Shown in pieces: positions 45,950-58,700 of a stretch of 64,000 nucleotides of DNA (positions are counted from its first letter, which is position 1; each line of letters begins with the position of its first letter). The DNA is taken from NCBI GenBank assembly GCA_028622995.1, contig JAJQJQ010000052.1:1736001-1800000 (forward strand), given 5' to 3'. The notes under the pieces are model-generated. The model was not told where the DNA came from. It worked only from the letters and a program-made list of their open reading frames with translations, and did not search any database. Origin of the DNA: Panagrolaimus kolymaensis (taxonomy: Eukaryota; Nematoda; Chromadorea; Rhabditida; Panagrolaimidae). Both the position numbers and the translations under genes were made by a program.

Positions 45950-47618
45950 TTAATAGCCGGGTGCTGTTCGAGGTGGTGGACAATGACTGCATTGACCATT
46001 AGATCCTAAAAAATCATTAATTTTATTTAAATTTATTTCTTTGACTAAAATTAAACTTACCAATTTCGCCTGCTTCACCTTGAGTTCCATCTTCACCATT
46101 TCGACCTGCAGGGCCATCTTTACCTGCATCACCAGATGGACCAGCTTCCCCGGCAGGACCTGGTTTTCCATCTGGTCCGGGTAGACCATTGGGGCCAGCT
46201 TCACCTGCGGGTCCAGGCTCTCCAGCTTTACCAGGCATGCCAGGAATTTCATCAAGCATTCCAGTCTCACCAGGCATACCAGGAATTCCAGCTTCTCCAT
46301 TTTTACCTGCTTCTCCAGCTGGGCCAATAGGTCCAACAGCGCCAGGCTTTCCATCGCCACCTTTTTCTCCATTAGCTCCAGGTTTACCTGAAGGTCCTTT
46401 AGGTCCTGCTGCTCCAGCTGGGCCAGGAATAGATTCTTCACAAGTTTGACAAATATCCGCAAGTTTTGACATAGCATCTGGTGCAGCATCACCACCTGGC
46501 ATACCTTCACTACCTGCATCACCATCAGATCCTTAAAAAGATTTTTAGATATTAGTATTATTAATCAAAAATTTTATAATTATACCATCTTTTCCATCTG
46601 GACCTGATTCACCTGGAGGTCCAGCAGGTCCAACACCGCATGAACACATTTCATTACTATCGTGAGAAGATGATTCACTCATCATACTTATAGGAACATG
46701 AGTTTCACTCATCATACTTATAGGAATTTGAGTTGTTGGAGGTTCAGCTGGAGGAATAGGGGAAATTTTTCCATCAAATTCAGCTGGATGATTAGTATCT
46801 GTATTTTCTCGAGTATTTCCATCGAATGTTGCTTCAGCATTTGCAGGTTCAGCTGGTGTTTCAGAACCTGGAGCAGTTGGAGCTGTTGAGGTTTCGGGTG
46901 CAACAGGATCAGAACCAGCAGGGCCAGATGAAGCTGGTGTGGGAGCAACAGAATCATATCCTCCTCCATTATTAGTTCCTGATGATGGTGAAACTTCGGT
47001 TGGATTTGCTGCAGGTTCATGGGCAGGTGGTGCAGCAGGGTTTGCTCCAGCTGCAGGAGTCTTATCATATCCATCAACAGCACTTCCTGTATTACCAGAA
47101 ACTGGAGCAGATGCACCATTAGTACCGGCAGGGGCTGCAGATCCATTTGAAGCAGCGGCTGGTGCTGTTGTAGTTCCTTCAACCACCACCAAAGCATCAT
47201 AACCTATGGCACGTTTTGAACGGAATACACGATTATAAAATTCTCGTTTATTTAATTTGGCTGCAGCGGGGCCAACAAGTCGTTGAACTCGATAATATTC
47301 GTCCCATAAATGATCAGTATTATGACGGCAATAATCAAGCTCATCCTAAAGAAAATTTTGATGTACAGTAAAACTTTAAGATGCAGATTTTAAAGCAAAT
47401 CAAAGTTATGGGAAGTTTCAATTTTTTACTCGTCCAATTCAACTCACCCTTAATTCACTTTGAATCATTTGAACATAATTATATAACATAGGAACCAAAA
47501 CAATAAGTAAAAATGTTGAAACAGTAGCTAATAAAACTCCAAAAAATGCTAATCTTTTTAATATTATCGCTTCCTTAATCCTTTTAGGATCATACATAAT
47601 TATTTTATCTGTTTCCAT
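45950..47618 (-). CDS. Cuticle collagen with a long Ala/Pro/Ser/Thr-rich insert
   Basis: Four exons (47448-47618, 46586-47345, 46061-46531, 45950-46005) give 485 residues. The N-terminus has the nematode cuticle collagen pattern: a cytosolic start, a membrane segment (RLAFFGVLLATVSTFLLIVLV), a conserved YNYVQMIQSELRDELDYC region and a furin-like RSKR cleavage site at about residue 97. Gly-X-Y repeats follow (GPAGPPGESGPDGKDG, then a domain of about 120 residues with two short interruptions) and the C-terminal CSHCPPPRTAPGY. Unusual for the family, about 170 residues rich in A, P, T and S separate the cleavage site from the first Gly-X-Y block. Cysteines flank the triple-helix blocks. Collagens of this class are secreted by the hypodermis and cross-linked into the cuticle. 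Confidence 0.92.
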
Positions 47619-48771
47619 CCTATTATTTTTTTCCTTGTTCTCGAAAGAAGACGAAAACTGATTTAATGAAAATGAAACCTTTTCTTTATTTTTTAATTTT
47701 ATTTATTTATCCTTCAGACACTTTTCTTTTTCTATTTTGTAAAAGGCGGATATTGAAAAAAGAAAAAAAATGAAGCAGTTTTTTGTTACCGGTGATGGTG
47801 GTTGTTATCAACCTCGGAAGAAAAAGGAAAGATTAACGACACAACAAAACGGATTGAAGAAAAAAAAAATGAAAGATAAAGGATAGATATATTTTTTTAT
47901 TTATTGTTAACCTAAATTTGAAAAAGTTTTTTTTGCTTTCTAAAAACTTTTTTTTGATTTGATAGTGAAAAGAAAGAAATCAGGAAAAATGAAGAAAAAA
48001 AAAGTGAAACGAAAAAGGAAGTGAAAAAAAAACTTTTTTTGTGAAACTTTTGTCGCTATTTTTTTGGGTTTTTTCTTTTACGCTTTTTAATTATTGTTAT
48101 CGGATTTAAATTAAATCTTGGAATAAACATTTGTTTTATATTCAAGTGACAGCTGCAGCCAACAAAATAATTTACATTAGAAATATTGGGATTTACAGAA
48201 AAAATGTACCAAAAAAACAATAGGTTTAGTTTACCAAAGTTTTATTAATCCATAAATTGCCGAAAGATGTGGACGAAAAGAAAATTCATGAAATGTAAGA
48301 AATGTAAGAAAAGCAATAAAATATTTTTTGTACAAAACAAAAGTTTATTAATTGATGACATGATTGTTAAACATTACACACCATTTTTGTAAAAAAAAAA
48401 TATGGAGCACCCGGAAATATATTTTTTAATTATGTTTCTTCTTTAGATGAAGAAATAAACAATTGATTTTTTTTGCGTAATAAGCTATTATCAAATTGCT
48501 TTATTTTTTATTTTTTGCTATTGATAAACTTAATGATAATGAGAGAACGAAGACACAAGACGATGAAATTAATGAAGTGAAATGCAAACACATTTAGCAT
48601 TTTTTTATTTGTTTGGTAGCATTCATTCAATCATTGCTGCTTCGATATTTTCTAAGCTTTGTCTAAAACTTATTTTATTCATGAAAAAATTAATTTTTTT
48701 GTGGTTAAAATTATAAACCATTTTAAAAATATTTGAGAAAAGTTTTGGCAACTCATAGTCAAATAAAAATC
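47619..48771. other. Intergenic between divergent genes
   Basis: AT-rich promoter region shared by the collagen gene (minus) and the kinase gene (plus). No supported coding sequence. Confidence 0.55.
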
Positions 48772-50102
48772 ATGAACGCCATTCAACATGGAAATTTTGG
48801 AACTATTAATTCTCATTTACTGAATCGTTACACTTTGGAAAATGAAGTCCTTGGCGCAGGTTCTCAAGGAAAAGTTGTGTAAGTTCTTAGTATACATTGA
48901 AACAAAACTTTTCCTTTAAAAAAATTAATTATTTTAGAAAAGCTTACGATAATGAAAATTCTCAAAAAGTTGCAATTAAAATATGTGAGAATTTTAATTC
49001 TGGCCTTGGTAATGCTAAACGACTTTATCGTGAATTTATACTTGGTTCAAGAATTCGTCATCCAAATGTATGTTTAAAAACATTTTTGGTCGAATTGAAA
49101 TTATTTTAAATAATTTTAGGTAATTAGTTTACGAAATGCATATTCGCCTCAACAAACATTTGATTCATTTTCTGATGTTCATTTAGTTTTCGATCTTATG
49201 GATCACAACCTTCGTCAATTTCGTCGCAATGCGCGGCATACGAAATTATTCACCAATTCCAGAGATGGCAGTTTCATTGCTTTTCTAATTCGTCAACTTT
49301 TATGCGCTGTAAAATATTTGCATCAACCAAATCTTCGTTTAATTCATCGAGATATAAAAACTGAAAATATTTTAATTCGCCAACGTCGAAATGGAACATA
49401 TGTTTTAAAACTCGGAGATTTGGGTTCTGCGCGACAACTTCCACCTGGGCCAGAAGAAGCAATGTCCCGATATGTGGTAACTCGACCATATCGAGCTCCA
49501 GAAATTATTCTCTCTGATAATTATAAAAGACCCGTGGATTTATGGTCGGTTGGATGTGTCTTGGTTGAACTTATAATTAATCAAGTATTATTTCGTGATA
49601 GAGATGAATTTCATTTAATTTATTCCATTATGCAATTGGTTGGATTAAATGAAAATGAAATTCAAGGATTGCTACCACATATCAGACAAAATGTTATTCA
49701 ACTAAGAGAAAATTTTTCAACAAATCGAATCACCGCATTTTTACATAATCAGGCGCCTCAATGGATGCCACATCGAGAACCTCAAATTGGAATTAATGAA
49801 TTATCCATTTTAGCTGAGCGTTTATTAACTTTTGATCCAGCTCAAAGGATAACAGCGGAAGAAGCTCTTAATTTACCCATTTGGGCGCCTTTAGGTGACA
49901 ATGGTTTTCATGAAGCTGATGTTGCAGAAGCTATAAAGATAGAGGAACATGAAAATCGCAGCAATGAACAATGGAAACGTATGTTTCATGCATTTTTTTA
50001 CCTCAAAAATATTTTACATTTTAATTTATTTTCTTTATAGAAATAATTTTCAATGAATTAATTAACTATCAAAACAACGCCAATAATCATCTGCCACTTT
50101 AA
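48772..50102 (+). CDS. MAPK-like (CMGC group) protein kinase, divergent paralogue
   Basis: Exons 48772-48878, 48938-49067, 49120-49978 and 50041-50102 give 385 residues. Exon lengths and phases match those of the kinase at 200-1798 (130-nt second exon, 62-nt last exon), so the two are paralogues. Landmarks: GAGSQGKVV, VAIKICENF, LIHRDIKTENIL, GDLGSARQL (DLG in place of DFG), MSRYVVTRPYRAPEII and VDLWSVGCVL. SRY occupies the place of the MAP-kinase TxY phosphorylation motif, and YVVTRxYRAPE is closest to JNK/p38 kinases. The catalytic-loop lysine is present here, unlike in the first paralogue, so this copy looks catalytically competent. Substrate unknown. Confidence 0.88.
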
Positions 50103-50402
50103 AAGGAGAAAAACGACGACCACATACTGTAACAACAACCTCTTCTTGGCATCTAAAAATAAACCTTTGCTCGAAGCTTGGTTGAAGCATTCCATTTTTC
50201 TTCTTCTTCACATTCATCAACAAATTATAATCATTTATTGTTACTAATTATTTTTTTATTATCTTTTTTTGTTTCAATGACTAAATTAAAATAACACTCT
50301 ATTTTTTTCTTCTTCTTTTTTTTCACATATAAAAATGTTTCTATAAACACAACACTTATCATTTATGTTTTAAAATACATACATAAATCGAAGAAGAAGA
50401 CG

Positions 50403-51675
50403 ATGATGGAATTGCTTCTTCGAAAAATGATTCTTTGCTTTTTGTTGCTCTTTTTAAACCTTCAAATTTTCGCTGAAACTTCAAAATGTTTTAATAAATC
50501 ATTCAAACTTAAACCCGCGTTTAATGAAAATCGAATTCTTGGTGGAAATGAATGTGGTGAAACTCAATGGCCTTTCGTAGTTCAAATTCCAATTGAAGGG
50601 AGTGGAAATTGCACGGGTTCCATTATTGGTGACCGATATATTCTTACCGCTTCACATTGTATGTTTCTAAAAGATGATTATTCTTTGAAACCATTGAATC
50701 CAGAAAATTTTAAAGTTATTACTGAAAGTGTTAAAAATGGAGAAAATGGTAAAATTTATGATGTTGAAGATGTCATTCCTCATTCTGGATATAATAAAAT
50801 GGGTGATTATGATATTGGTTTGTTAAAGGTAAAAATAAATATATTTTATTTATGCAAAAAAAAATTTTTCAAGCCGGAAAGTAAAAATCTTTAAAGTTCG
50901 TTTTCGAAAATTAAAACATTTTTACAGTATTTTTTTTTTTTTGCTCGAAACAATTGCGTTCTTTTTTATTTCAGCTCAAAACCCCAATCAAATTTTCTGC
51001 TCGAGCTAATCCCATTTGTTTAACAAAAAATATTCCTGAAAATGAAGAAATTTTTGATACCCATGTTATTGGATTTGGTCAAATTTTTGATGGACCTCGA
51101 GGAAATGTTCATAATGTTTCAAATCCGGTACTTACAAATGGCAAGCATTTGAGTAAATTTGCAAATATAAAAAATGTTTATAATTCCAGAAACTCATGGT
51201 AATTGGACTCCGGCGAGTTCAGGAGTTTGTCATTTTGCTGTAATTCCATTGAAATCTGATTTACATTGTTTGTAAGCAAACTTTTTGTTTGTTTGTAATT
51301 TACACAATAAAAAATAATAAACTTTTATAATTTCAGAACTCGAAATGTTTCTGATCCAGGAAAATCAGTGCATTTTACTCCGACTTTTGAAATTTGTGGT
51401 GGTGGAGTTTGGAAAGGTTCAGCACCGGCAAGATTTTCACATTTTTTCCATTTCTGAAATCTCTTTAACATAGTTTCTCATTTTTTTAGGGTGATAGCGG
51501 TGGACCTTTAATTGGTTCAATTAATGATCAATTTTTTCAAATTGGTATTGTAGCTCGTGGACTTTTGATGTCTGATGTTTATGGAAATCCAGTCGATTTT
51601 GGAGTTTACACTAAAGTTTCAAAATATTGTGATTGGATTGCAGAAATGACTAAATCAGAAATTACTTGTAATTAA
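50403..51675 (+). CDS. Trypsin-like (S1) serine protease, secreted
   Basis: Exons 50403-50828, 50975-51152, 51190-51271, 51337-51427 and 51490-51675 give 320 residues. A signal peptide (ILCFLLLFLNLQIFA) is followed by NRILGGNECGETQWPF, the activation-site pattern RILGG. The catalytic triad is visible: His in LTASHC, Asp in GDYDIGLLK, Ser in GDSGGPL. The chain ends VYTKVSKYCDWIAEM. The junction before GDSGGPL uses a GC donor (CCG|GCAAGA), and the intron between exons 2 and 3 is only 37 nt. It is a single-domain secreted protease; substrate unknown. Confidence 0.88.
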
Positions 51676-54600
51676 CTAACCTTTTTTTAAAACAATTTCA
51701 AAATTTTTAAAGAACTCCAGAAAAAAGAATTTTATTTTTAAATAAAAGCATTTCAAAACCATTATTTTTTATTTCTTCTTTAAAATTGCACCTGGACAAT
51801 CTTTCGTTGGTGGCTGACACCTTTTTTTTTAAAAAAAATTCTCGCCACTTTTTTTCTTCCAAAGATTCTATGTTGTTGGCCCAGGAAGATGCCAATTTCC
51901 GTATCATTCAGGAAGCTAGCTCTATTTCTTCCAAAAAGTGTAAAAATATTTAAAAAAATCTTTTAACCTTTCCCTTTATTTCAAACAATGACACAAAAAA
52001 AAGAAGGATGAAAAGATGAATGCAAAAATTTTCATGTTTTTTAAATTTGTATCCAGGAGCAGCAGCAAAACCCTTTAATATATTATTACACAGGAAATTG
52101 GCTGTACCAGGATCATCGAGAAAAAAAATTCTAAAAAAAAGATTCTTTGAGTTTTTTTCTTACTTTTGATTATTAAGATTTTGGGTTTTTTAGTTCATAA
52201 ATTCAAAAAACATTATTTTTACATTATTTAATTTTTTTGTCTTTGCCCGTGGACATACATGGTCGTTAACATTGTGAGCTTTTAGGATTGGCAGTTTTTT
52301 GTATGATTATTTAAAAAAAGGTAAAAGAGTATTATATTTTTTTTATTGAAGTTATTTGAAACATTTCGCTAAAATTAATAATAATATTCCACGTCAAAAC
52401 AAAATAAATCGAAATTTTAATTTTATTCTTTGAAAAAAATAATTGCTTCAAAACAAAATTAAATTTTAATGGGAAATTATTTATTATTATGATTCGAAGC
52501 GAAGCCTTTGAAATGAAAAATTATTGCAATGGGTAAGAAGATATTATTTTTAATCCTTTCTTTTGTTATTTTTTTAAATCTCTTTTTTAAAGTTAAAGAA
52601 GCTTGGCTTCAAATTGCAAAATAAAAAAGAAAAACGATCATGGAAGCCATATGTTTTTTTAATTTATTTATTGGAACTCCTACTTCCAAAAAATGCCTTT
52701 AAATAAATAAATAAAATTTTTATTCCCTTTTTTTTCTAAATTGTTGTTTAATCGAGCGTAAAAGATAAATAATATTTATTTAGTTAGTGGTTTAAAAAGT
52801 TTATTTATGCTTCGATTCACTTAATTTTGTTAACTTTATAAAATATCAATTTGTTTTTTTGTTCCTTTCTTTAAAAAGTTGAAGAAAAAAAGTATAAACT
52901 TTTTTCTACGTGCGTCAATTGAAAAAATAAATAAAAGTCTAAAACGTGTGAAAAATTTTTTTTTATTGAATTCAATTTGTAATAAAAAAATCTTAACACT
53001 TTAAATTTCCTTATTTTTTTATATGTGTAAAATGGAAAAAGGCAAAAATTAAAAAAACTAATTTTTGATTTCTTAAAAGTTTGCCGCCATTCACTGCCAG
53101 TCAGCTATGAACCGGTTCGCTATTATTTCGGAGTCGTGTATCTTGTGCTTAAGTTAGTTTTAATCCCAAAAATTATAATATTTCAAAATTAGTCAAGTGG
53201 AAAAAGAATAAATGACTTTGGTTTTTTTTATTAGAAATTTTTGAACTTAAAACACCTGTTTTTTTAATTTTAATTGATACCATGAAAAAATGGATTCTTG
53301 CGCTGAAAATTTGTAAATTTAGAGTTTATTGGAAATGTGTTATTTTTTAAATATTTTTTGCTTTTTCAATTTTTTTATTTTACCTTTGGTTTTGAAGTTG
53401 TGAAAAAAAAGAAGCTTTCATTCACGAGACAAGACACACACTATTTGGGAACCAAAAAAGGTGGTCTTAATTTTAGAAAATTCTAAAAGTCCTCCGCCGA
53501 CCTCCTAGTCACAGCTTTATTTTTTTCCACTTCCACCCACATTATTTTTTAAAATAGTTTTGTTGTTTAATGTACGTGTAAATCTTAGATTACTATTAGC
53601 TTTTTAAATCGCATTATTGTATGTATGTATTTTTATTTTTGATATGAATATATTAATTCGATTTTCTTTTATGCAAAAAAATAAATAAAAGTTTATTGAG
53701 CGAAAAATTAATTTTAGCTTCATGGAATTTTATTTTATTGTTTGGAAAATTTTTCTGAGTTTTTCCAAATCGTTTTAAACCAAAAATTTCTAAACATTAA
53801 TATGTTTAACCTTTCGGACTTCTTCCATGCTTGCCTTTTTTCCGGGAATTCCCAACGACACGCAACTTCCTGTTTTTTCTTTTCTTTTTCTTCTGTCTTT
53901 TTTGTTGTTTAAGTTTATATCCTTCAAATTTTGTTTCCACCACCAAACTTTTTTTTCCGGATAATATCAATCTTTCTTACTTTTTTTCATTTATTTGTTA
54001 AACAATTATTATTATTAGTTCCATACATTTAAATATTTTTTTAAACTCTCTCTCTGTGAAAACAATTAATCGACTTCCATGTTTTTTTTGTTAAAAATAT
54101 TTTTTTAAATTTTTTTAAAATTTAAACCACAAAACTAAAAGTTTTTTTTGCAGTTGTTTTTTCGTTTAAGTTTTTTTTTAATTAATAAATAAAAGGAAAT
54201 GCGTTTTATATTTTCACGTTTTTTTTCTAACTTAGATCGATGGACTTGCTTTTCTCGTTTCCCTTCGTCGTCGTCGTCGTCAAGGTAGCTAAGGCTCCAT
54301 TTCGGTAAAAAAAAGTAAATGGGAAAAGAAAGAAACCTTTATGGGTTAAAAAAGAAAAAGCACACCTGCTTCTTTATTATTTTTATTTTTAAGAAGAAAA
54401 AAAGTAAATTAGTAAATTTTAAATATTATTCGACGACGACGACAAAATTTGGGAAAAATAAGAAAATGAAAAAGAAAAATTAAAAAAAGTTAAGTTTTTT
54501 TTATTATTTAAAAAAAAGTTATGGAAAAGCAGCATACATATTAAAAATAAAAAGGTCTATTATTTTGAGGGTGTGTATTTTTTTTTATTATTTATTATGA

Positions 54601-55758
54601 AAAATGGAAAGGCAGGCGCGCGCTGCTATTTTTGTGGTGGTAGTGTGGTTGGTGGTTGTTATTTGGTGGTTATTAGAAAGTTGGTGGCGTTAAAGCTTTT
54701 TTTCATTTTTATTATTTTTTTATTTTCTTCGTTTGTAATTTTCTTTTTTAAAGTTGGTTGTGGATTTTTTAAATGAGTTTCTTTTTTTGTTTGAAAAATG
54801 AGTTAGATTTTTACCATACATTTGTTCCTTCTTCCATAAAAATACTTGAGAAATTTTTAGGCCAAATTTAAAGGTTTCTGTTGAGCGTATTTTTTTGCCT
54901 GTGAGAGTGTTGTTACATTGCCCTCGTGGAAAACCTACAACTGTCATTTATTATTTTTTTGTGTGTCGATAATTAATGGTTTACTTATTTTGAAACTGCT
55001 TAAAAAAGTTGCGACAGAATTAGAATTAATTTCAAGTTTATAAATGCAACAACATCCGTTATTAATGGACCCTAGTATTTTTTTTTTAAACATTTATGTC
55101 TCTGAAAAAAATGGTTTTTTGGTATAATAAAGTGGCAGCTTTTTCTAAATTGTCAGATGATTCATTTCATTTTTATTTTTAAAAGTTGTTAACTTTCTCT
55201 TTTTTTTTTGAGAGCTAATAAAGCAAAGCATCCACAGTATATTTTTCTAAATTACACGAATGCTTTTTATATATTTTTAAATCCGGAAACATTTAGTTTA
55301 TTTTTCTTTGTTTTTCTAATTTTTTTTATTACAAAAAAAGTGTTTTTTCTAAAATTTATTTGGTAAACAGCTTTCTCACATAAACCTTTACTTTTTTTGC
55401 TTGAAGCTTTTTTTTAAATACCATACTTTTATTATTTTTTTTGTTTTTATTCGTTAACCTTTTTTATTTTGCTGACTTTGACAGTTTTCTTTTTTTCTCT
55501 TTAGTTTTTACTTATTATTTTTTACAAACCTTTTTATGTTTTACAACTTTTTTTTTGCCATTCTAACCACTGACACACGGGTTGAAGCCTTGCATATTTT
55601 TGTTATTGGGATTTTCGAAGTTCTCATTTTTTAATTAAAGCTTTTAAAATTAAACAATAAATCATATTATTTTTTGTTATTAATTATTTTTATATTTTTA
55701 AGGGGTATTTTAAACGGATTATTATTTTAAATAATAATAATAAAAATATGATACTTTT
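51676..55758. other. 4-kb AT-rich gene-free stretch
   Basis: Long T and A homopolymer runs and (CGA/TCG)n microsatellites at about 54264-54282 and 54431-54442. A less AT-rich island lies at 53086-53150 (GCCGCCATTCACTGCCAGTCAGC and the following 40 bp). Open frames are low-complexity. No gene is supported. It may hold upstream control sequence for the ammonium transporter. Confidence 0.5.
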
Positions 55759-58700
55759 ATGAAAGGTAAAAATCAAAATTTATTCTTTTTTTATTCTTTG
55801 GTTTTTACCACTTTTTATTTTTGGGATTCTACAACAGCTACTATGGTGGAACCCGTTTATGCAATCGAAGGTCAATTCGATGTTCCTATATATAGTGACA
55901 ATGTTACTGCTTTATTTCAAGATGATGGAATATGGATTATGTCGGCTTCCATATCTATTTTCTCTATGACTTCAGGTTTGTTTTTGTAAAAAAAAATTTT
56001 AAAAAAATTTATTTTGAGATATATAAATCAATTTTGAGAGTTGTCTTGCTTTTACAAAAAAGTACTCTAAGCTCTTTACTTTCCCGAAAAAAAATCTTTT
56101 TTAATGAAGCTCAAAAACTTTCATAATCAAGATTCAAAATTGCTTACATACATATGTAGCATTTTTTTTTCACCTGTTAAAACAATTTAAGTATCACATG
56201 AGAGAGAGATTATTATATTTTTACTTTTTGCCTTAAAAAAACACCAGCAGCAGTTAGATATATTTATATTTGGAAATGGTATCTCATAAGATCAGCTAAG
56301 ATGAATGAATCCAATGGACTCTCTTTATAAATGGAGCTAACTTTTTTTCTCGATTCCAATAATTTCCAAATATTCATATCTTGTCAAATTTTTAAAGGAT
56401 TTTTTAATTAATTTTTTATTACTTTACAGTATTTTTTGAAATGAGCAATTATCAACTACAAAATTTTATTAAAAGTCATTTTTTACTGCTTTTTACAGCG
56501 CAATTAAATTTCTTAATAAAAATCATAAACATTCATTTTCAAGAATTGTAAAAAAAAAAATGATAATTTGTAGAAAAGGAAAGAAGGATGTTTTCTTTCT
56601 TTTTCAATGCTAGAAAAGAAAGACGATTGTTGAAAATAAAAATATGTATTTATTCCTAAAGGAATTTCTTGCAAATTTGCAAAAATACAAAATGATGCAA
56701 AAGTGGTTTTCGAAAAGTATCAAAAAAAATAATCTTTACCCGATTAAATTTTTTTAGTAGCTTTAAAAATTTTTAGTTTTAAAGATAAATAAATTTATAA
56801 GCTGATTTTATAAAAATTCTTGCCATCATAATTATTTTTGAGCTTTATTTCTTAAAATTCAATTTTATCAACAAAAAACTTTTCTTCTTCCAGGTTTTGG
56901 TTTATTAGAAAGTGGACGAGTATCTGCAAAAGATGAAGTAAATATTATGGTTAAAAATATGATTGATGTTATATTTGGTGGTTTATCATATTGGATATTT
57001 GGTTTTGGTTTTTCATTTGGTGAAGATTGGCCTAATCCATTTATTGGGATTGGAAAATTTTCTTTGATCCCACATATCAATTAGAACCTACTAATCAAGC
57101 ATGGAGCTTTGCAGCATTTTTTTTTCAAATGTCTTTTGCTACAACAACTTCCACCATTGTTTCAGGTAAGTAAAAATTTTTGAAAGGCAAAAAAAAAAAC
57201 ATGCGGTATTGTTGTGAGATTTTTATTTTTTACAAAGTTAATATTTGACGAGAGAAAAAAAAGATACAGTAAACTTAATTACTCCCACACCTCCTCCCTC
57301 GCACGCATGCATATGCCAAGTTTTTAAGGTTTTGTTTTTATATTTGCTTTTTAGAATCAATAACAAAAAAAAGCAAAATAATAAAACAAAAAAGTGAAAA
57401 AAAATTATTTTTTTTTCTTCAATAACTACAAAATTTTTCTCTCTCACTTTCATTCTTTTATTTATTTTTATTATTTTTTTTTGTAAATTGCGTTAGTATT
57501 TTTTTTTTCTTTATTTGCGTCACAACAAGAAAAGCTACGCAGCTAAATAAGTAAAAAGTAAAGTAATAATTTACAGCTGCTCATTAAAAAAAACCATTAG
57601 CAAGGAAAAAATATTACTTACTTAAAAAATAAAGTTTTTATGATTTTCGTTGAAATTTGTTTTTACCGAAAAATCATAAAAAAAAACTTTGGCTGAAGCT
57701 TTGAGAATAAAAAAAAATGTGCCGGAGAAAAAGATAATTTGAGAAGGAAAAAATTTAGCAAAATAATGTAACAAAAAATATATATGCAATCATCTGAAAT
57801 CCATCCACAAATGCCACTATAGTGAAAAAAAAGTTATGCCTGTCACTTTGATAATCATTAAGTCGCCAAACTCTTGGATTTTTGAAAATATCCTTTTTTT
57901 TGTTAAACAAAATTCAACGAAGAAATAAAAAGTTTATAAAAATCAAAAAATGCTGTATTTTTATAATTATTTTTTTTAAATTTATTTTTTTTAGCTGCAA
58001 TGGCTGAAAGAATTCGATTAAAACCATATATAGTTGTAACATTTTTTATGACTATTGTTCATTCAGTTCCAGCCCATTGGGTATGGTCGAAATTTGGATT
58101 TTTATATAAATTGGGTTGTTTGGATGCTGCGGGTTGTTCAGCTGTACATTTAGTTGGTGGAATTGCGGGTTTAACAGCTACCATGTATTTAAAGCCTCGA
58201 CAAGGTCGATTTGGTGGTAGAAGTGGTAATCAAATGTCAAATCCAACTAATGCATTATTGGGTACTTTTATGCTTATTACTGGTTGGTTAAGTTTTAATG
58301 CAGGTAAGTAAAAATAAAATAATATTGTAAAAAAAAACATTTTTTTTAAAAGTTTTATATTTTCCATGAAAAGCAAGCAGGCTTTAAAACTCTGAAATGC
58401 ATGACTATAAAATTTATTACTCCTTTGTAGCTGAGTTGAGTCGAGGGAAAAAAACATTAATAAATGTGCACTTTTTTTTTGTTGAAATGATAGGAGATTT
58501 CTCATAATTTCAATAAGGAACTAACTAACTACTTTGCTTTTTTTAAATAACACAAGTTTTATAGCTGCGAAAAAAACTGAAGGAAAAAAAGTTTTATATG
58601 TACATAGTTGTCTGTCGTCGTCAAAAAATATTGTATGTATAAAGCAAGAAATTTTGAGGAATTACATAAACTTTACACGCTGTGTATTTAGTTTGGATTA

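Noticed and set aside
46136..47202. Long open frames on the plus strand opposite the collagen gene
   Set aside because: They are mirror products of the Gly-X-Y and Ala/Pro-rich codons of the minus-strand collagen.
54573..54947. Open frames in the 4-kb gene-free stretch
   Set aside because: Composed of F/I/V runs from T-rich DNA; no start context or domain.
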